The notes: generated by a model from the letters alone, not told the origin. A DNA stretch of 36,334 nt from Candidatus Parcubacteria bacterium (GCA_026395685.1 JAPLYG010000017.1:1-36334), one strand, 5' to 3'; counted from the first letter of the stretch, positions 5,381-13,590 are shown. Numbers and translations: made by a program.

Positions 5381-7621
5381 TTATAAGTGAGTGAGATCGA
5401 AAGTATATATCTTATTATCACTGCTTAGAATTATTTTTTTGTCTTTTTCATTTACCGTGAAATCTTGCAAATTATTAAACGCTTCACTGAAATATTGGAT
5501 TTTGAAATCTCCATTCTTATCAATCACCACAATACGCTTATTCTTCGGTTCCAGTATGTAAAGATAGTTTGTTTGTTCGTTTGTAAATAATCGCGTTGTT
5601 TCTTCTAAGGCTGGTTCTATATTTTTTAGCTCAAAAGCTCGCTTAGTGCCCTTAGTATATTTTAGAATTGACCCCTTCTTGTCCAGCAGCCAAATATTGG
5701 TATCAATTCCTAAGGCAACGATATCTTTAAAATCAGCCTGTTCTTTCAGCCAATTTAAACCCTGATCATAACCGCCATCTGTCTTACTATGACGATAGAT
5801 TTGGTTATTGGCAGTATCTATGGTATAAAGTCGATCATTGTAATCTTTAAAATCTGCAATTTTTGCGTTAGCATTCAAGCTAACTGAAAGCGGTATATAT
5901 TTTTGGTCTTGGTATTGGATAAATGAGTTTTTATCATGATAAAGCAGTATTTTGCCGTCTATAATGTTAGCTTTAATAATTAAGCCGATATCTGTTGAAT
6001 TGGCTTCATATTTTTTAACTTCCTTTGTGGTAAGATCAACAGTAAAACTTTCATTTTTTGAGGAATCGAAAGCATAGAGCAAATTGTTAAGATAAATAAT
6101 ATTTTGAATATTTATGCTGCTATCAGCAGCTGTGGCAATGTCAGCAATCAGGCTGGGGTTTTCAATTATGGTTATATGCCTTATTTTAGCAATTATTGTC
6201 GTTATATTTTTATTAAGTTTCTCATAGGCTTCTTTTTGTTGTTTTGATTCAATCGGTAAAGAGGCTAATAATTGCTGGGCTTGATTGATAGCTTCTTTGG
6301 CTTTATCCTCATTGCCATAAATAAGATCTGATTCGGCTTCACTTCTTTTCTGTTCAATCTTAGCAATAATTTCCTGGTAATCCTTCTGGAATATTACCTG
6401 GCTCTGATGTTTTTTAAAGACAATAATACTAAAAATGAACAGCAGAATTAATATCCCCCCGGCAGTCAAAAGAATTTTACTTAGATTAGGCACATTCCTA
6501 AATCTGTTTTTGGAAATATTATAGCGAAGCTGTAATTTGTTTTTAAAATTATTAATTTTTCCCAAAAGGCGTCCGTTTTTTGCCGGAAAAAGTTTCATTA
6601 TTTTTCTTGCAGAAACTTTGATGTTGTTTAATGCATCACTTCCACTTTTAACTTCCGTATTTACGACAGGCACCTGCTCAATATTTTCTGCATTTATATC
6701 TGATTCACTTTTTAGTTTCGGCGATGTTGTCTTGATCTTGTCCAGATAATTTTTGGCTTTATTAAGAAAGTTTTTCAGCATGCCCCATAGTGAAGGCGCT
6801 AAAAGCTTTTCAGTCAAAGATTCAGTGTAATTCAATTCTGTAATAGATGTAAGTGAAGCAGGTTCTTTATAAGTATTTTCAGAATCGCTGAATATGTTTT
6901 TAATTAAGATGGCGGCAAAGTTTTGCCCTTCGAATTGCAATAATGAATTTTTAAAATATTCAGTCGCTTTGTGCAGGGGGAGAGAGGTAATAATTTTTTG
7001 AATTCTTTCCAGTGAAATATAATCAAGAAAATTGCCATTTGCCAAAATCAAAAAATCAGGGGGATTTACCTCTCCGGATAAAAGGTTGGAAAACAAGTTG
7101 GTATTTTCTTTGTTTCCTTGGCCGCTCTCATCATTGTTGGCAATTTTTTTAATATCAATAATTTTATAGTCTTGTTTTGACTTATGAACAAGAAAAATAT
7201 TAATATTATTTAAGTAGGAGATTTGCAGCTGGTTGTCTTTGAGCAGTCCGATTGAAAGGCTTATTTTTTCCCTGATTGTTTTTTCATTCAAATTTCCGAC
7301 TAAGGCAATTTGTCGGTCTTTAATCATCTGAACAAATTTTTGGTTTACTTGCTTTAATGTTTCTTCAAAACATAAAATAGGGTCTAAATTTTCATTTTCA
7401 GCATGACTATAATAAATATCCTCCAGATTGCTGATTAAAAGGTTAATGATATTATTATTTTCCCGGCTGGGGATATTAATTTCGATAATGCCAAATAATC
7501 GGCCCAGCAGCCTTTCTTGGTTTTGTGTCGGTTCACTAATAAAAAGCTTACACGCCGAAGCTGTTTTATTGGAATAGTAATGAATAAAAATATTAGCAAA
7601 TTGGCTCAAGATTTTGGCCAT
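5381..7621 (-). CDS. PP2C-like membrane protein with C-terminal propeller-like domain
   Basis: A 746-aa protein in three parts. Residues 1 to about 245 resemble a PP2C-type phosphatase fold: GRLFGIIEINIPS where active enzymes have an Asp-Gly-Met-Gly segment, and PPDFLILANGNFLDYIS where they have a Ser-Asp-Gly-Leu segment. The acidic metal ligands look absent, so catalysis is doubtful. A transmembrane helix lies near residues 380-402 (ILLTAGGILILLFIFSIIVF), followed by a coiled coil rich in Glu, Lys and Gln (about 405-475). The rest is beta-rich with repeated IYLNNLLYAFD, DRLYTIDTANNQIYRHS and NYLYILEPKNKRIVVID units, like a six- or seven-bladed propeller, probably outside the membrane. Start ATG 7621 has no ribosome site. 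A cytosolic sensor linked through one helix to an external propeller is inferred; no substrate is known. Confidence 0.7.
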   Translation of the reverse strand: MAKILSQFANIFIHYYSNKTASACKLFISEPTQNQERLLGRLFGIIEINIPSRENNNIINLLISNLEDIYYSHAENENLDPILCFEETLKQVNQKFVQMIKDRQIALVGNLNEKTIREKISLSIGLLKDNQLQISYLNNINIFLVHKSKQDYKIIDIKKIANNDESGQGNKENTNLFSNLLSGEVNPPDFLILANGNFLDYISLERIQKIITSLPLHKATEYFKNSLLQFEGQNFAAILIKNIFSDSENTYKEPASLTSITELNYTESLTEKLLAPSLWGMLKNFLNKAKNYLDKIKTTSPKLKSESDINAENIEQVPVVNTEVKSGSDALNNIKVSARKIMKLFPAKNGRLLGKINNFKNKLQLRYNISKNRFRNVPNLSKILLTAGGILILLFIFSIIVFKKHQSQVIFQKDYQEIIAKIEQKRSEAESDLIYGNEDKAKEAINQAQQLLASLPIESKQQKEAYEKLNKNITTIIAKIRHITIIENPSLIADIATAADSSINIQNIIYLNNLLYAFDSSKNESFTVDLTTKEVKKYEANSTDIGLIIKANIIDGKILLYHDKNSFIQYQDQKYIPLSVSLNANAKIADFKDYNDRLYTIDTANNQIYRHSKTDGGYDQGLNWLKEQADFKDIVALGIDTNIWLLDKKGSILKYTKGTKRAFELKNIEPALEETTRLFTNEQTNYLYILEPKNKRIVVIDKNGDFKIQYFSEAFNNLQDFTVNEKDKKIILSSDNKIYTFDLTHL

Positions 7622-7634
7622 TTTGTTGAAAAAA

Positions 7635-7664
7635 TTGACTGTTATTAGATAAATGTATTATACT
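7635..7664 (+). promoter_or_regulatory. Promoter of regulator-tsaB unit
   Basis: TTGACT, 18-nt spacer, TATACT. Predicted start near 7671, leaving a leader of about 80 bases. Confidence 0.6.
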
Positions 7665-7750
7665 AAAATAAAGGCAAAATGCCAAGGGTTGAGATATAGT
7701 TATGCACATATTTTGCCGCAGAGGTAATTATCAATATTTGAAATTATTTT

Positions 7751-8368
7751 ATGCTTGAACAATTATTTGGTTCGCAAACAAGAAGCAAGCTATTACAGGT
7801 ATTTTTGACTAATCCGGAAACTAAATACTTTGTCAGAGAACTGACCAGAGCTTTGAATTCCCAAATAAATGCTGTTAGGCGTGAATTACAGAATTTGGAG
7901 GATTTGGATATAATCAGGGTAATTGAAGAGGATAAGGGTAAGGAACTGCCCAAAGCAGACTCTAAGAGAAAGTTTTATCAGGTAAACCCTAAATTTATAA
8001 TTTTTCCCGAACTTAAATCGATTTTTCAAAAGGCGCAATTTATGTTGGAGAAAAATTTTGCTCGGGAGCTGAAAAAGACGGGGAGTGTTTATTATTTGGC
8101 TCTCTCTGGTTTTTTTGTCGGAGATAAGGAATCTCCCATTGATATGCTGGTTGTCGGTAATTTGGAAAAAAAGAGTTTCGAAAAAGTCCTCAGGAATTTT
8201 GAAAAAGACTTTAGGCGAGAAATTAATTATACTTTTTTGAATAAAGAAGAATTTGACTACCGCCGCAGCGTGGCTGATAAATTTCTGTATTCCATTTTAG
8301 ATGCCAATAAAATTGTTTTAATTGATGAGATTTTTAATCAAGCAAGCGCATTAAATGCTGAAAAATAA
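7751..8368 (+). CDS. Winged-helix regulator with nucleotidyltransferase-like domain
   Basis: A 205-aa protein. Residues 1-75 form a MarR/ArsR-like winged helix: LFGSQTRSKLLQVFLTNPE, then the recognition-helix region FVRELTRALNSQINAVRRELQNLEDLDIIR. The C-terminal part (about 95-190) contains YYLALSGFFVGDKESPIDMLVVGN, a pattern like minimal nucleotidyltransferase domains but without the Gly-Ser and paired Asp catalytic motif, so it is probably inactive or ligand-binding. This combination is common in Patescibacteria (recollection, not searched). It probably binds DNA. It overlaps tsaB by 14 bases, so the two are translationally linked. Confidence 0.7.
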   Translation: MLEQLFGSQTRSKLLQVFLTNPETKYFVRELTRALNSQINAVRRELQNLEDLDIIRVIEEDKGKELPKADSKRKFYQVNPKFIIFPELKSIFQKAQFMLEKNFARELKKTGSVYYLALSGFFVGDKESPIDMLVVGNLEKKSFEKVLRNFEKDFRREINYTFLNKEEFDYRRSVADKFLYSILDANKIVLIDEIFNQASALNAEK

Positions 8369-8792
8369 GAAGAATACAATTTATTTATATCTTAATACAT
8401 CTAAAAACAGGGAATTAGATGTTTTTTTAATTTCAAACAATAAACAAATTGATAAAATTATACAAACTGGAGATTATAAGGTAACGGAGTACCTATTAAA
8501 ATTGATTGAAAAGATATTAAAAAATAATAAGATTGATCCCAGTGATCTTAAGGGGATTATAACAATAACAGGCCCTGGACCCTTTACTTCTTTAAGAATA
8601 GCGGTTGCTGTGGCTAATGCATTATCATATTCTTTACATATTCCTGTAGTCGGCATCCAAAATAAACAAAAGATTGAGGATAATGATAGATTGCTTAAAT
8701 TGGGTCTTAAAAAAATGAAATTAAGTAAGTCCATAAAATATATCAGTCCTTTTTACGATCGAGGTCCAAATATTACCCTTGCCAAAAAGTAA
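8355..8792 (+). CDS. tsaB: TsaB-like t6A biosynthesis protein
   Basis: A 145-aa ASKHA-fold protein. The diagnostic block is ITGPGPFTSLRIAVAVANALSY followed by PVVGIQN, matching the TsaB GPGSFTGLRIG..A.G segment; the N-terminus TIYLYLNTSKN corresponds to the first phosphate-loop strand. TsaB is the non-catalytic partner of TsaD in making N6-threonylcarbamoyladenosine at position 37 of ANN-decoding tRNAs. It is shorter than the classical enzyme of about 230 residues and lacks most of the C-terminal lobe, as seen in other reduced genomes. It overlaps the preceding regulator by 14 bases, and the next gene's ribosome site overlaps its stop. No tsaD or tsaE lies in the window. Confidence 0.75.
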   Translation: MLKNKKNTIYLYLNTSKNRELDVFLISNNKQIDKIIQTGDYKVTEYLLKLIEKILKNNKIDPSDLKGIITITGPGPFTSLRIAVAVANALSYSLHIPVVGIQNKQKIEDNDRLLKLGLKKMKLSKSIKYISPFYDRGPNITLAKK

Positions 8793-8805
8793 AGGAGGCG
8801 CAGGC

Positions 8806-8997
8806 TTGAAAATCTATTGTATTGATTGCCAGATAAGCTTTCCTGATACGGAGGAAAGCCTCGCTAAGGCCGAAGTTAACGACAATGGCAGGCCGACTGG
8901 GTGTCCACGGTGTAAGAAAAAGAAGATAGCCGTTATTTATGATATTAAAAAAGCAGAGGATCGAAAACGCTTTCTTGAAGGTGAAAAAAATGAGTAA
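8806..8997 (+). CDS. Small zinc-ribbon protein
   Basis: A 63-aa protein. TTG 8806 is preferred because AAAGGAGG (8791-8798) lies 7 bases upstream; the track start at 8779 is inside tsaB and precedes that site. Two Cys pairs, CIDC near residue 4 and CPRC near residue 33, form a zinc ribbon. The C-terminus is charged and helical (KKAEDRKRFLEGEKNE). No family is recognised. It is the last gene of the regulator-tsaB unit, followed by a terminator. Confidence 0.65.
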   Translation: MKIYCIDCQISFPDTEESLAKAEVNDNGRPTGCPRCKKKKIAVIYDIKKAEDRKRFLEGEKNE

Positions 8998-9012
8998 CAA
9001 AAAGAAATGACT

Positions 9013-9045
9013 AACAGCTCTGTCTTTAAGGGCTGTTTTTTTATT
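9013..9045 (+). terminator. Terminator of tsaB unit
   Basis: AACAGC pairs with GCTGTT (9013-9018/9032-9037) with CT/AG extension, followed by seven T's. Confidence 0.75.
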
Positions 9046-9156
9046 TAGTCATATTTAGGGATTTTCATCCACCATGGTGAATATTTGGAACCTAAAGTTA
9101 TGCACAAGGCTTTATAACCCTGATTTTAAAGGATATTTAGCCTGTGTATAAAGTGG

Positions 9157-9185
9157 TTGACGCGTATTGTCAGGTGGGGTATAAT
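9157..9185 (+). promoter_or_regulatory. mraZ promoter
   Basis: TTGACG (9157-9162), 17-nt spacer, perfect TATAAT (9180-9185). It lies 17 bases before the first putative MraZ box. The rest of the 301-base gap (8998-9298) holds only the terminator and the operator. Confidence 0.8.
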
Positions 9186-9201
9186 TACTAAAGAAGGGAG
9201 T

Positions 9202-9243
9202 AAAGTGGATAAAAGTGGGGATAAACAAGGATAACTGTGGATA
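9202..9243 (+). promoter_or_regulatory. Putative MraZ operator, four 10-11 nt repeats
   Basis: AAAGTGG at 9202 and 9212, then AACAAGG (9224) and AACTGTGG (9233), each followed by ATA or GATA. Spacing is about one helical turn. Known MraZ sites are tandem GTGGG or AAAGTGG repeats just upstream of mraZ, so this fits autoregulation. Confidence 0.65.
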
Positions 9244-9298
9244 ACTTTTAATAGGTCATTTGTACCTAAAATTCACAATCTAAGATCTAAAATCCAAT

Positions 9299-9730
9299 AT
9301 GTTCATCGGTGAATATCAACACAATTTAGATGAAAAAGGAAGGCTGGCAATACCAGTTAAGTTTCGTGCGAAATTAAGTAAGGGTGCAGTAGTTACTAAG
9401 GGTTTAGATAATTGTTTGTTTTTATATACCATGGAAGAATGGGGAAAGTTAGCGCCCAAGCTGGCTGCAATGCCTATTAGCAAGGCAAATACCCGTGCTT
9501 TCGGTCGTTTAATGTTAGCCGGAGCAATGGATGTGCAATTAGATAAACAAGGAAGAATTGTTTTACCTGAATATTTAAGGCAATTCGGCCAAATTAAAAA
9601 GAGATCGATTATCGCCGGCTTATATAACCGATTAGAAATTTGGGATGAAGATAATTGGAATAAATATAAGAAAGCAACGGAAAAAGAAAGTGTTGATATC
9701 GCAGAAGCATTGCAGGGACTGGATGTATAA
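9299..9730 (+). CDS. mraZ: Transcriptional regulator MraZ
   Basis: A 143-aa protein with two AbrB-like swapped-hairpin repeats. The first is MFIGEYQHNLDEKGRLAIPVKFR, the second AGAMDVQLDKQGRIVLPEYLR; both DxKGR/DKQGR signatures are intact. MraZ is the DNA-binding regulator that opens and represses the dcw (division and cell wall) cluster; it binds repeats upstream of its own gene, and such repeats are seen at 9202-9243. Length is normal. The start ATG follows AT-rich sequence without a Shine-Dalgarno motif. rsmH and an FtsL-like gene follow, but the remaining mur and fts genes are absent here. Confidence 0.95.
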   Translation: MFIGEYQHNLDEKGRLAIPVKFRAKLSKGAVVTKGLDNCLFLYTMEEWGKLAPKLAAMPISKANTRAFGRLMLAGAMDVQLDKQGRIVLPEYLRQFGQIKKRSIIAGLYNRLEIWDEDNWNKYKKATEKESVDIAEALQGLDV

Positions 9731-9762
9731 ATTTACCTTTTATTATTAATATAATTAAGGAA

Positions 9763-9788
9763 TCCTCCTTTGCTAAAGCTACGGAGGA
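9763..9788 (+). repeat. Dispersed hairpin repeat
   Basis: TCCTCCTTTGCTAAAGCTAC plus GGAGGA, matching the reverse complement of 385-410 at 24 of 26 bases. It lies in the mraZ-rsmH gap. The rest of that gap (to 9974) is AT-rich with a GAGAAAT/ATTTCTC hairpin near 9902-9932. Confidence 0.65.
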
Positions 9789-9974
9789 AAAAAATTAAGA
9801 AAGAAAAATTAAAAATTAGCTTGTTGTCATTTTTATTTCAAGGTCAGACAAAGTGTACCTTAAAAAAAATAAAATGGTAAACAAGTAGGGTTTTATTCAG
9901 GTGAGAAATGGCTATGCTTATCTATTTCTCTCCTGTAAAAACCTTATAACGGGGGATTTTTTTATCATAATAAA

Positions 9975-10907
9975 ATGGAATTTAAACATAAGTCAGTTCT
10001 CGCAAAGGAGGTTATTCAGTATTTGGCTCCTCAGCCCAATGAAAATTTTGTTGATTGCACCCTGGGAGGCGGTGGACATGCTGAGGCAATACTAAATTTG
10101 ACCGGACCAAGCGGTAAATTACTGGGAATTGATCTTGATCCAGAAGCTATAAAGGCTGCGCAGTCCAAATTACAGAGTTATGGAGACAGAGCAGTATTTA
10201 TCAATGATAATTTTAAGAATCTAAAAAGGATTATATATGACGCAGGATTTAATAAAATTAACGGTATTTTACTTGATCTTGGGATATCTAGCTTTGAACT
10301 TGAAGATAAAACGCGCGGATTTTCTTTTCGCGGTTCTTCATTTTTAGACATGAGGTTTGGCGCTACGGAAAAGACCGCTGCCTACATCATTAATCAGTAT
10401 AAAGAGGAAAATTTAACCAGAATTTTTAAAGACTATGGCGAAGAGCGCTATGCCAAGCTGATTGCCAGAGCAATAATCAATGAACGTAAGATTCAGCCGA
10501 TTAGCACTACGGAACAATTGGTAAAAATTATTGAAAAAGTCTATCAGCATAAGCCTAAATTAAAAATTCATCCCGCAACCAAGGTCTTTCAAGCACTTAG
10601 AATCGAAGTTAATCATGAATTGGAGAATCTGCAGGAAATATTACCCCAGGCTTTGGAATTATTGGTTAAGGGAGGCAGAATAGTAGTAATTTCCTTTCAT
10701 TCCTTGGAGGATCGCATTGTTAAAGATTTTTTTCGCCAAGAGGCAAAAGACTGCATCTGTCCGCCTAAAGTACCTGTTTGCACCTGTAATCATCAGCCGA
10801 AAATAAAGATATTAACAAAAAAAATAATAATACCAAGTAATAATGAAATAACGGAAAATTTCCGCAGTAGAAGCGCAAAACTTCGTGCAGCGGTCAAAAT
10901 AGCATAA
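9975..10907 (+). CDS. rsmH: 16S rRNA (cytosine1402-N4)-methyltransferase
   Basis: A 310-aa SAM-dependent methyltransferase of the RsmH (MraW) family. Seen: N-terminal HKSVLAKEVIQYL, SAM motif FVDCTLGGGGHAEAIL (about 25-40), LGIDLDPEAIKAAQ, GILLDLGISSFELED, ALRIEVNHELENL, VVISFHSLEDRIVKDFF and the C-terminal CICPPKVPVCTC cysteine cluster, ending in RSRSAKLRAA. It methylates N4 of C1402 in 16S rRNA and tunes decoding at the P site. Length is normal. It follows mraZ in the conserved dcw order and precedes the FtsL-like gene by 6 bases. The ORF on the same strand from 9901 is a shadow. Confidence 0.96.
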   Translation: MEFKHKSVLAKEVIQYLAPQPNENFVDCTLGGGGHAEAILNLTGPSGKLLGIDLDPEAIKAAQSKLQSYGDRAVFINDNFKNLKRIIYDAGFNKINGILLDLGISSFELEDKTRGFSFRGSSFLDMRFGATEKTAAYIINQYKEENLTRIFKDYGEERYAKLIARAIINERKIQPISTTEQLVKIIEKVYQHKPKLKIHPATKVFQALRIEVNHELENLQEILPQALELLVKGGRIVVISFHSLEDRIVKDFFRQEAKDCICPPKVPVCTCNHQPKIKILTKKIIIPSNNEITENFRSRSAKLRAAVKIA

Positions 10908-10913
10908 AATCGT

Positions 10914-11273
10914 ATGAACAACATAATTGCAGCTCACTGGAAGAGCTTTAAACAAAAAATTACTGATCGCACAGAATGGCAAGTTTGCCAAAGACACAAC
11001 AAAAATCGTTTATTAGTTTTGGGTATATTAGTTTTTGTTTGCGGTATTTTTTATTTATGGCAGATTAATAGCCTGGCGACTAAAGGATATCAAATAAAAG
11101 AATTAGAAGAGAAAGTCAGCGACTTAAAAGATAATAATAAAAAATTACAGGTGCAAATTACTGAATTGCGTTCAGTGAGCAGAATTAATGAGGAAGTTAA
11201 AAGGTTAAATATGCAGGAAGTAGCCAGAATAGAATATTTAAGCGCTAATGGTTCTGTGGCATTAAACAGATAG
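10914..11273 (+). CDS. ftsL: FtsL-like septum protein
   Basis: A 119-aa bitopic membrane protein. A basic cytoplasmic N-terminus of about 37 residues is followed by one hydrophobic helix (LLVLGILVFVCGIFYLW, about 38-55) and a coiled coil (IKELEEKVSDLKDNNKKLQVQITELRSVSRI), the FtsL/DivIC plan. The C-terminal NEEVKRLNMQEVARIEYL matches the usual region that contacts FtsB and FtsQ. FtsL helps activate septal peptidoglycan synthesis. Sequence conservation in this family is low, so the call rests on topology, coiled coil and position straight after rsmH. A terminator follows, so the dcw unit ends after three genes. Confidence 0.75.
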   Translation: MNNIIAAHWKSFKQKITDRTEWQVCQRHNKNRLLVLGILVFVCGIFYLWQINSLATKGYQIKELEEKVSDLKDNNKKLQVQITELRSVSRINEEVKRLNMQEVARIEYLSANGSVALNR

Positions 11274-11290
11274 ACAAAATATATATAGAA

Positions 11291-11330
11291 AAAAGGACGG
11301 CTCCAAGGGGAAACGTCCTTTTATTTTTTT
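11291..11330 (+). terminator. dcw unit terminator
   Basis: AAAAGGACG pairs with CGTCCTTTT, followed by TATTTTTTT. It runs to the 3' end of the convergent gene. Confidence 0.8.
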
Positions 11331-12126
11331 ACTTAAGGAAAAACTCTTCCATGCCAGGAAGAATTAATTGTACCCAGATTGGTTCTTCCTTGCCGAAGCT
11401 GATTACTTGAATATGGCCATAAAGGCTTAATAGTCCAAAGACTATACAAATAACCAATAATGGGAAGGAAAGGTGCAGTAAGGTCAGATGCACAGGCAAA
11501 AAGGTAAAAGTCTCGTGGAATTTAATTGATGTGGCCGGGTCAAATAGGAGCAGGCTGGAAATCACGATGATTTGAAAAACCATTTTGGTTTTGCCCCATT
11601 TGTTGGCCCCTGTTCTGCTGACATCAATCTGATGGATGATTTGCGGCATGCCCAATTCTTCAAAATAGCTGTGATTCTTTTCAAGCTTGGGGAAAATATC
11701 CTTAATAAAGAATTTGAATAGGGCAATCCCAAAAAGGCAGGAATCAATGATAATAATCGTCAAAATCGTGCCCAGATAGATATTATTCTTAATGTAAAAT
11801 AAGAATCCTATCCAGACCATGAAATTGACTGCTTTGTCAGCAGAAGGGTCGATAATCGCCCCCAGCTTAGTTTCCTGATTGCGAAAACGCGCCAAAGCGC
11901 CATCCAAGCCATCCATAATGGCAGCGACCAGGAAAAAGATGCCAGCTAACTTGAAAAAGTGCAGGAAAATTAGTAAGATTATAGGGAGCGATAGCATCAT
12001 GCGGATTAATGACAAGTGGTTCGGCGTAATCCATTTTGGCGTAAGTTTGACAAGGGGCAGGTAAGCAAGGTCAGATGGTTTGATTCTGGGGTATTTTTGG
12101 TAAATAGGCAATCTTTTCCGATACAT
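11329..12126 (-). CDS. CDP-alcohol phosphatidyltransferase family protein
   Basis: A 265-aa integral membrane enzyme. The start is ATG 12126 (MYRKRLPIYQKYPRIKP), with AAGGAGG 8 bases upstream; the longer ORF from 12255 overlaps the tgt start and is rejected. The full signature DGLDGALARFRNQETKLGAI continuing into DPSADK is present (Asp-x2-Asp-Gly-x2-Ala-Arg-x8-Gly-x3-Asp-x3-Asp), with all four catalytic Asp. Several hydrophobic helices follow. The family transfers a phospho-group from a CDP-alcohol to an acceptor alcohol in phospholipid synthesis (PgsA-like or related). The exact acceptor cannot be told. It is transcribed away from tgt and convergent to the dcw unit. Confidence 0.85.
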   Translation of the reverse strand: MYRKRLPIYQKYPRIKPSDLAYLPLVKLTPKWITPNHLSLIRMMLSLPIILLIFLHFFKLAGIFFLVAAIMDGLDGALARFRNQETKLGAIIDPSADKAVNFMVWIGFLFYIKNNIYLGTILTIIIIDSCLFGIALFKFFIKDIFPKLEKNHSYFEELGMPQIIHQIDVSRTGANKWGKTKMVFQIIVISSLLLFDPATSIKFHETFTFLPVHLTLLHLSFPLLVICIVFGLLSLYGHIQVISFGKEEPIWVQLILPGMEEFFLK

Positions 12127-12221
12127 CGCAAATCCTCCTTGTAAAGAACGGTGAAAAGAACGGTTGGTTTTCGACTGATTACAAAATATTAACAAAGTTT
12201 TATTAATTTGTAAATATATTA

Positions 12222-13337
12222 ATGTATAAGCTTTTAAAACAATCAAAAAGATCAAACGCGAGGCTTGGAATTTTAAAGACCGCTTGGGGAGTAATTCATA
12301 GCCCTTTTTTTATGCCGATTGCCACCAAGGCGGCCATTAAAAACTTGTCGGTGGAAGATATGGAGCAGTTAGGTGCTGAAATTATATTATCCAATACTTA
12401 TCATTTGTATTTGCAGCCCGGTGAAAAACTGATTAAAAAAGCCGGGGGTTTGCACAAGTTCATGAATTGGCCAAAACCGATATTAACTGACTCCGGCGGT
12501 TATCAGGTTTTTTCTTTATCAAAAATGAGGAAGATAAAGCCTGACGGAGTAGAATTTCAGTCTCATTTGGATGGTTCAAAACACTTTTTAACCCCTGAAA
12601 AGTCAATTCAGATTCAGCAGGATTTAGGGGTGGATATTATGATGGCTTTGGATATTTGTCCTCCGGGCGATAGTAAAAAAGAAGAAGTGGCTGAGGCTGT
12701 AGTAACTACATATGACTGGGCACAAAAATGTATAAAACAGTGGCATAGGAAAAAAAATAGTCAGCTTTTATTCGGTATTATTCAGGGTGGTATTTATCCT
12801 GATTTACGTCGGGTTAGTATTCAACAATTAACATCATTAAATTTTTCCGGTTATGCCTTGGGCGGTTTGGCAGTGGGCGAGGATCGTAAAGATATGTTTA
12901 AGATACTTGAGAAAATTGTCCCTTTAATGCCTGATAAAAAGCCTAGATATCTGATGGGCGTGGGCAGGCCTGAAGAAATAGTTCATGCGGTTAGGCAGGG
13001 CATTGATATGTTTGATTGCGTGATTCCGACCAGAGAAGCGCGTCATGGGAGATTGTATCAATTTTGTACTCAATCACAAAAGGGAGCTATTAAGCTGTTT
13101 GGCAAGCTTGCATACAAAACAGTTATCATTAAGAATACCGGATTTAAAAAAGATTTTTCCGCCATAAATAGCAAGTCAAAAATTAAATTATTGCGTAGCC
13201 AGTCAAAATCGTATCTTCATCACCTTTTTAAAACAGATGAAGGTTTGGGTTTGCGCTTGGCTACTTTAAATAATCTGGAGTTCTATCTGAGTCTTTTAAC
13301 TCAGATAAGGAGGGACATTAAGGAGGGAAGGCTCTAA
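12222..13337 (+). CDS. tgt: tRNA-guanine transglycosylase lacking zinc cysteines
   Basis: A 371-aa TIM-barrel enzyme. Seen: FFMPIATKAAIKNL, ILTDSGGYQVFSL (nucleophile or base Asp near 90), QDLGVDIMMALDICPP, LLFGIIQGG, SGYALGGLAVGE, RYLMGVGRPEEI and FDCVIPTREARHG (catalytic Asp near 265). Tgt exchanges guanine-34 of GUN tRNAs for a queuine precursor. Canonical enzymes bind structural zinc through CxCxxC plus His before SRAYLHHLF; here that stretch is SKSKIKLLRSQSKSYLHHLF, with no Cys, so the zinc site appears lost while the active site remains. It has no Shine-Dalgarno motif and no queuosine-pathway neighbours. Confidence 0.93.
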   Translation: MYKLLKQSKRSNARLGILKTAWGVIHSPFFMPIATKAAIKNLSVEDMEQLGAEIILSNTYHLYLQPGEKLIKKAGGLHKFMNWPKPILTDSGGYQVFSLSKMRKIKPDGVEFQSHLDGSKHFLTPEKSIQIQQDLGVDIMMALDICPPGDSKKEEVAEAVVTTYDWAQKCIKQWHRKKNSQLLFGIIQGGIYPDLRRVSIQQLTSLNFSGYALGGLAVGEDRKDMFKILEKIVPLMPDKKPRYLMGVGRPEEIVHAVRQGIDMFDCVIPTREARHGRLYQFCTQSQKGAIKLFGKLAYKTVIIKNTGFKKDFSAINSKSKIKLLRSQSKSYLHHLFKTDEGLGLRLATLNNLEFYLSLLTQIRRDIKEGRL

Positions 13338-13351
13338 CCAAGGAGGAGACA

Positions 13352-13573
13352 ATGAGCGCTAACGTATTAGCAGTACAGAGGCAGATCGAAATGTTGCGCC
13401 AGTATGCTTTTAAATATGAAACTGCTTCCGCAATTGTCATAAATATCAATTTGCGGGTCGAGAATGGAGATTTTTCCTGGGGACTTTTGAGAACAAATCA
13501 GCTAGAGCTTGAATGTCTGCTGGAAAAATTAGCACGTGAAGAGTTTTGTGATTCAACCACAGGAACTAGCTAG
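13352..13573 (+). CDS. Unknown 73-aa protein
   Basis: Not recognised. ATG 13352 has AAGGAGG 6 bases upstream and lies 14 bases after the tgt stop, so it is probably co-transcribed with tgt. The product is a small soluble, mostly helical protein (VLAVQRQIEMLRQYAFKYET, then QLELECLLEKLAREEF) with a central Trp-containing turn. The coding end overlaps the 5' arm of a terminator hairpin. Confidence 0.6.
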   Translation: MSANVLAVQRQIEMLRQYAFKYETASAIVININLRVENGDFSWGLLRTNQLELECLLEKLAREEFCDSTTGTS

Positions 13574-13590
13574 TCTAGTTCCTTTTGCTT
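13561..13590 (+). terminator. Terminator overlapping a stop codon
   Basis: AGGAACTAG pairs perfectly with CTAGTTCCT; the TAG stop lies in the loop. TTTTGCTTT follows. Confidence 0.7.

Noticed and set aside
9901-10095. 64-aa ORF before rsmH
   Set aside because: Overlaps the rsmH start in another frame and has no recognisable features.
12127-12255. N-terminal extension of the CDP-alcohol transferase
   Set aside because: Would overlap the divergent tgt start; ATG 12126 has AAGGAGG at proper spacing and the family starts there.
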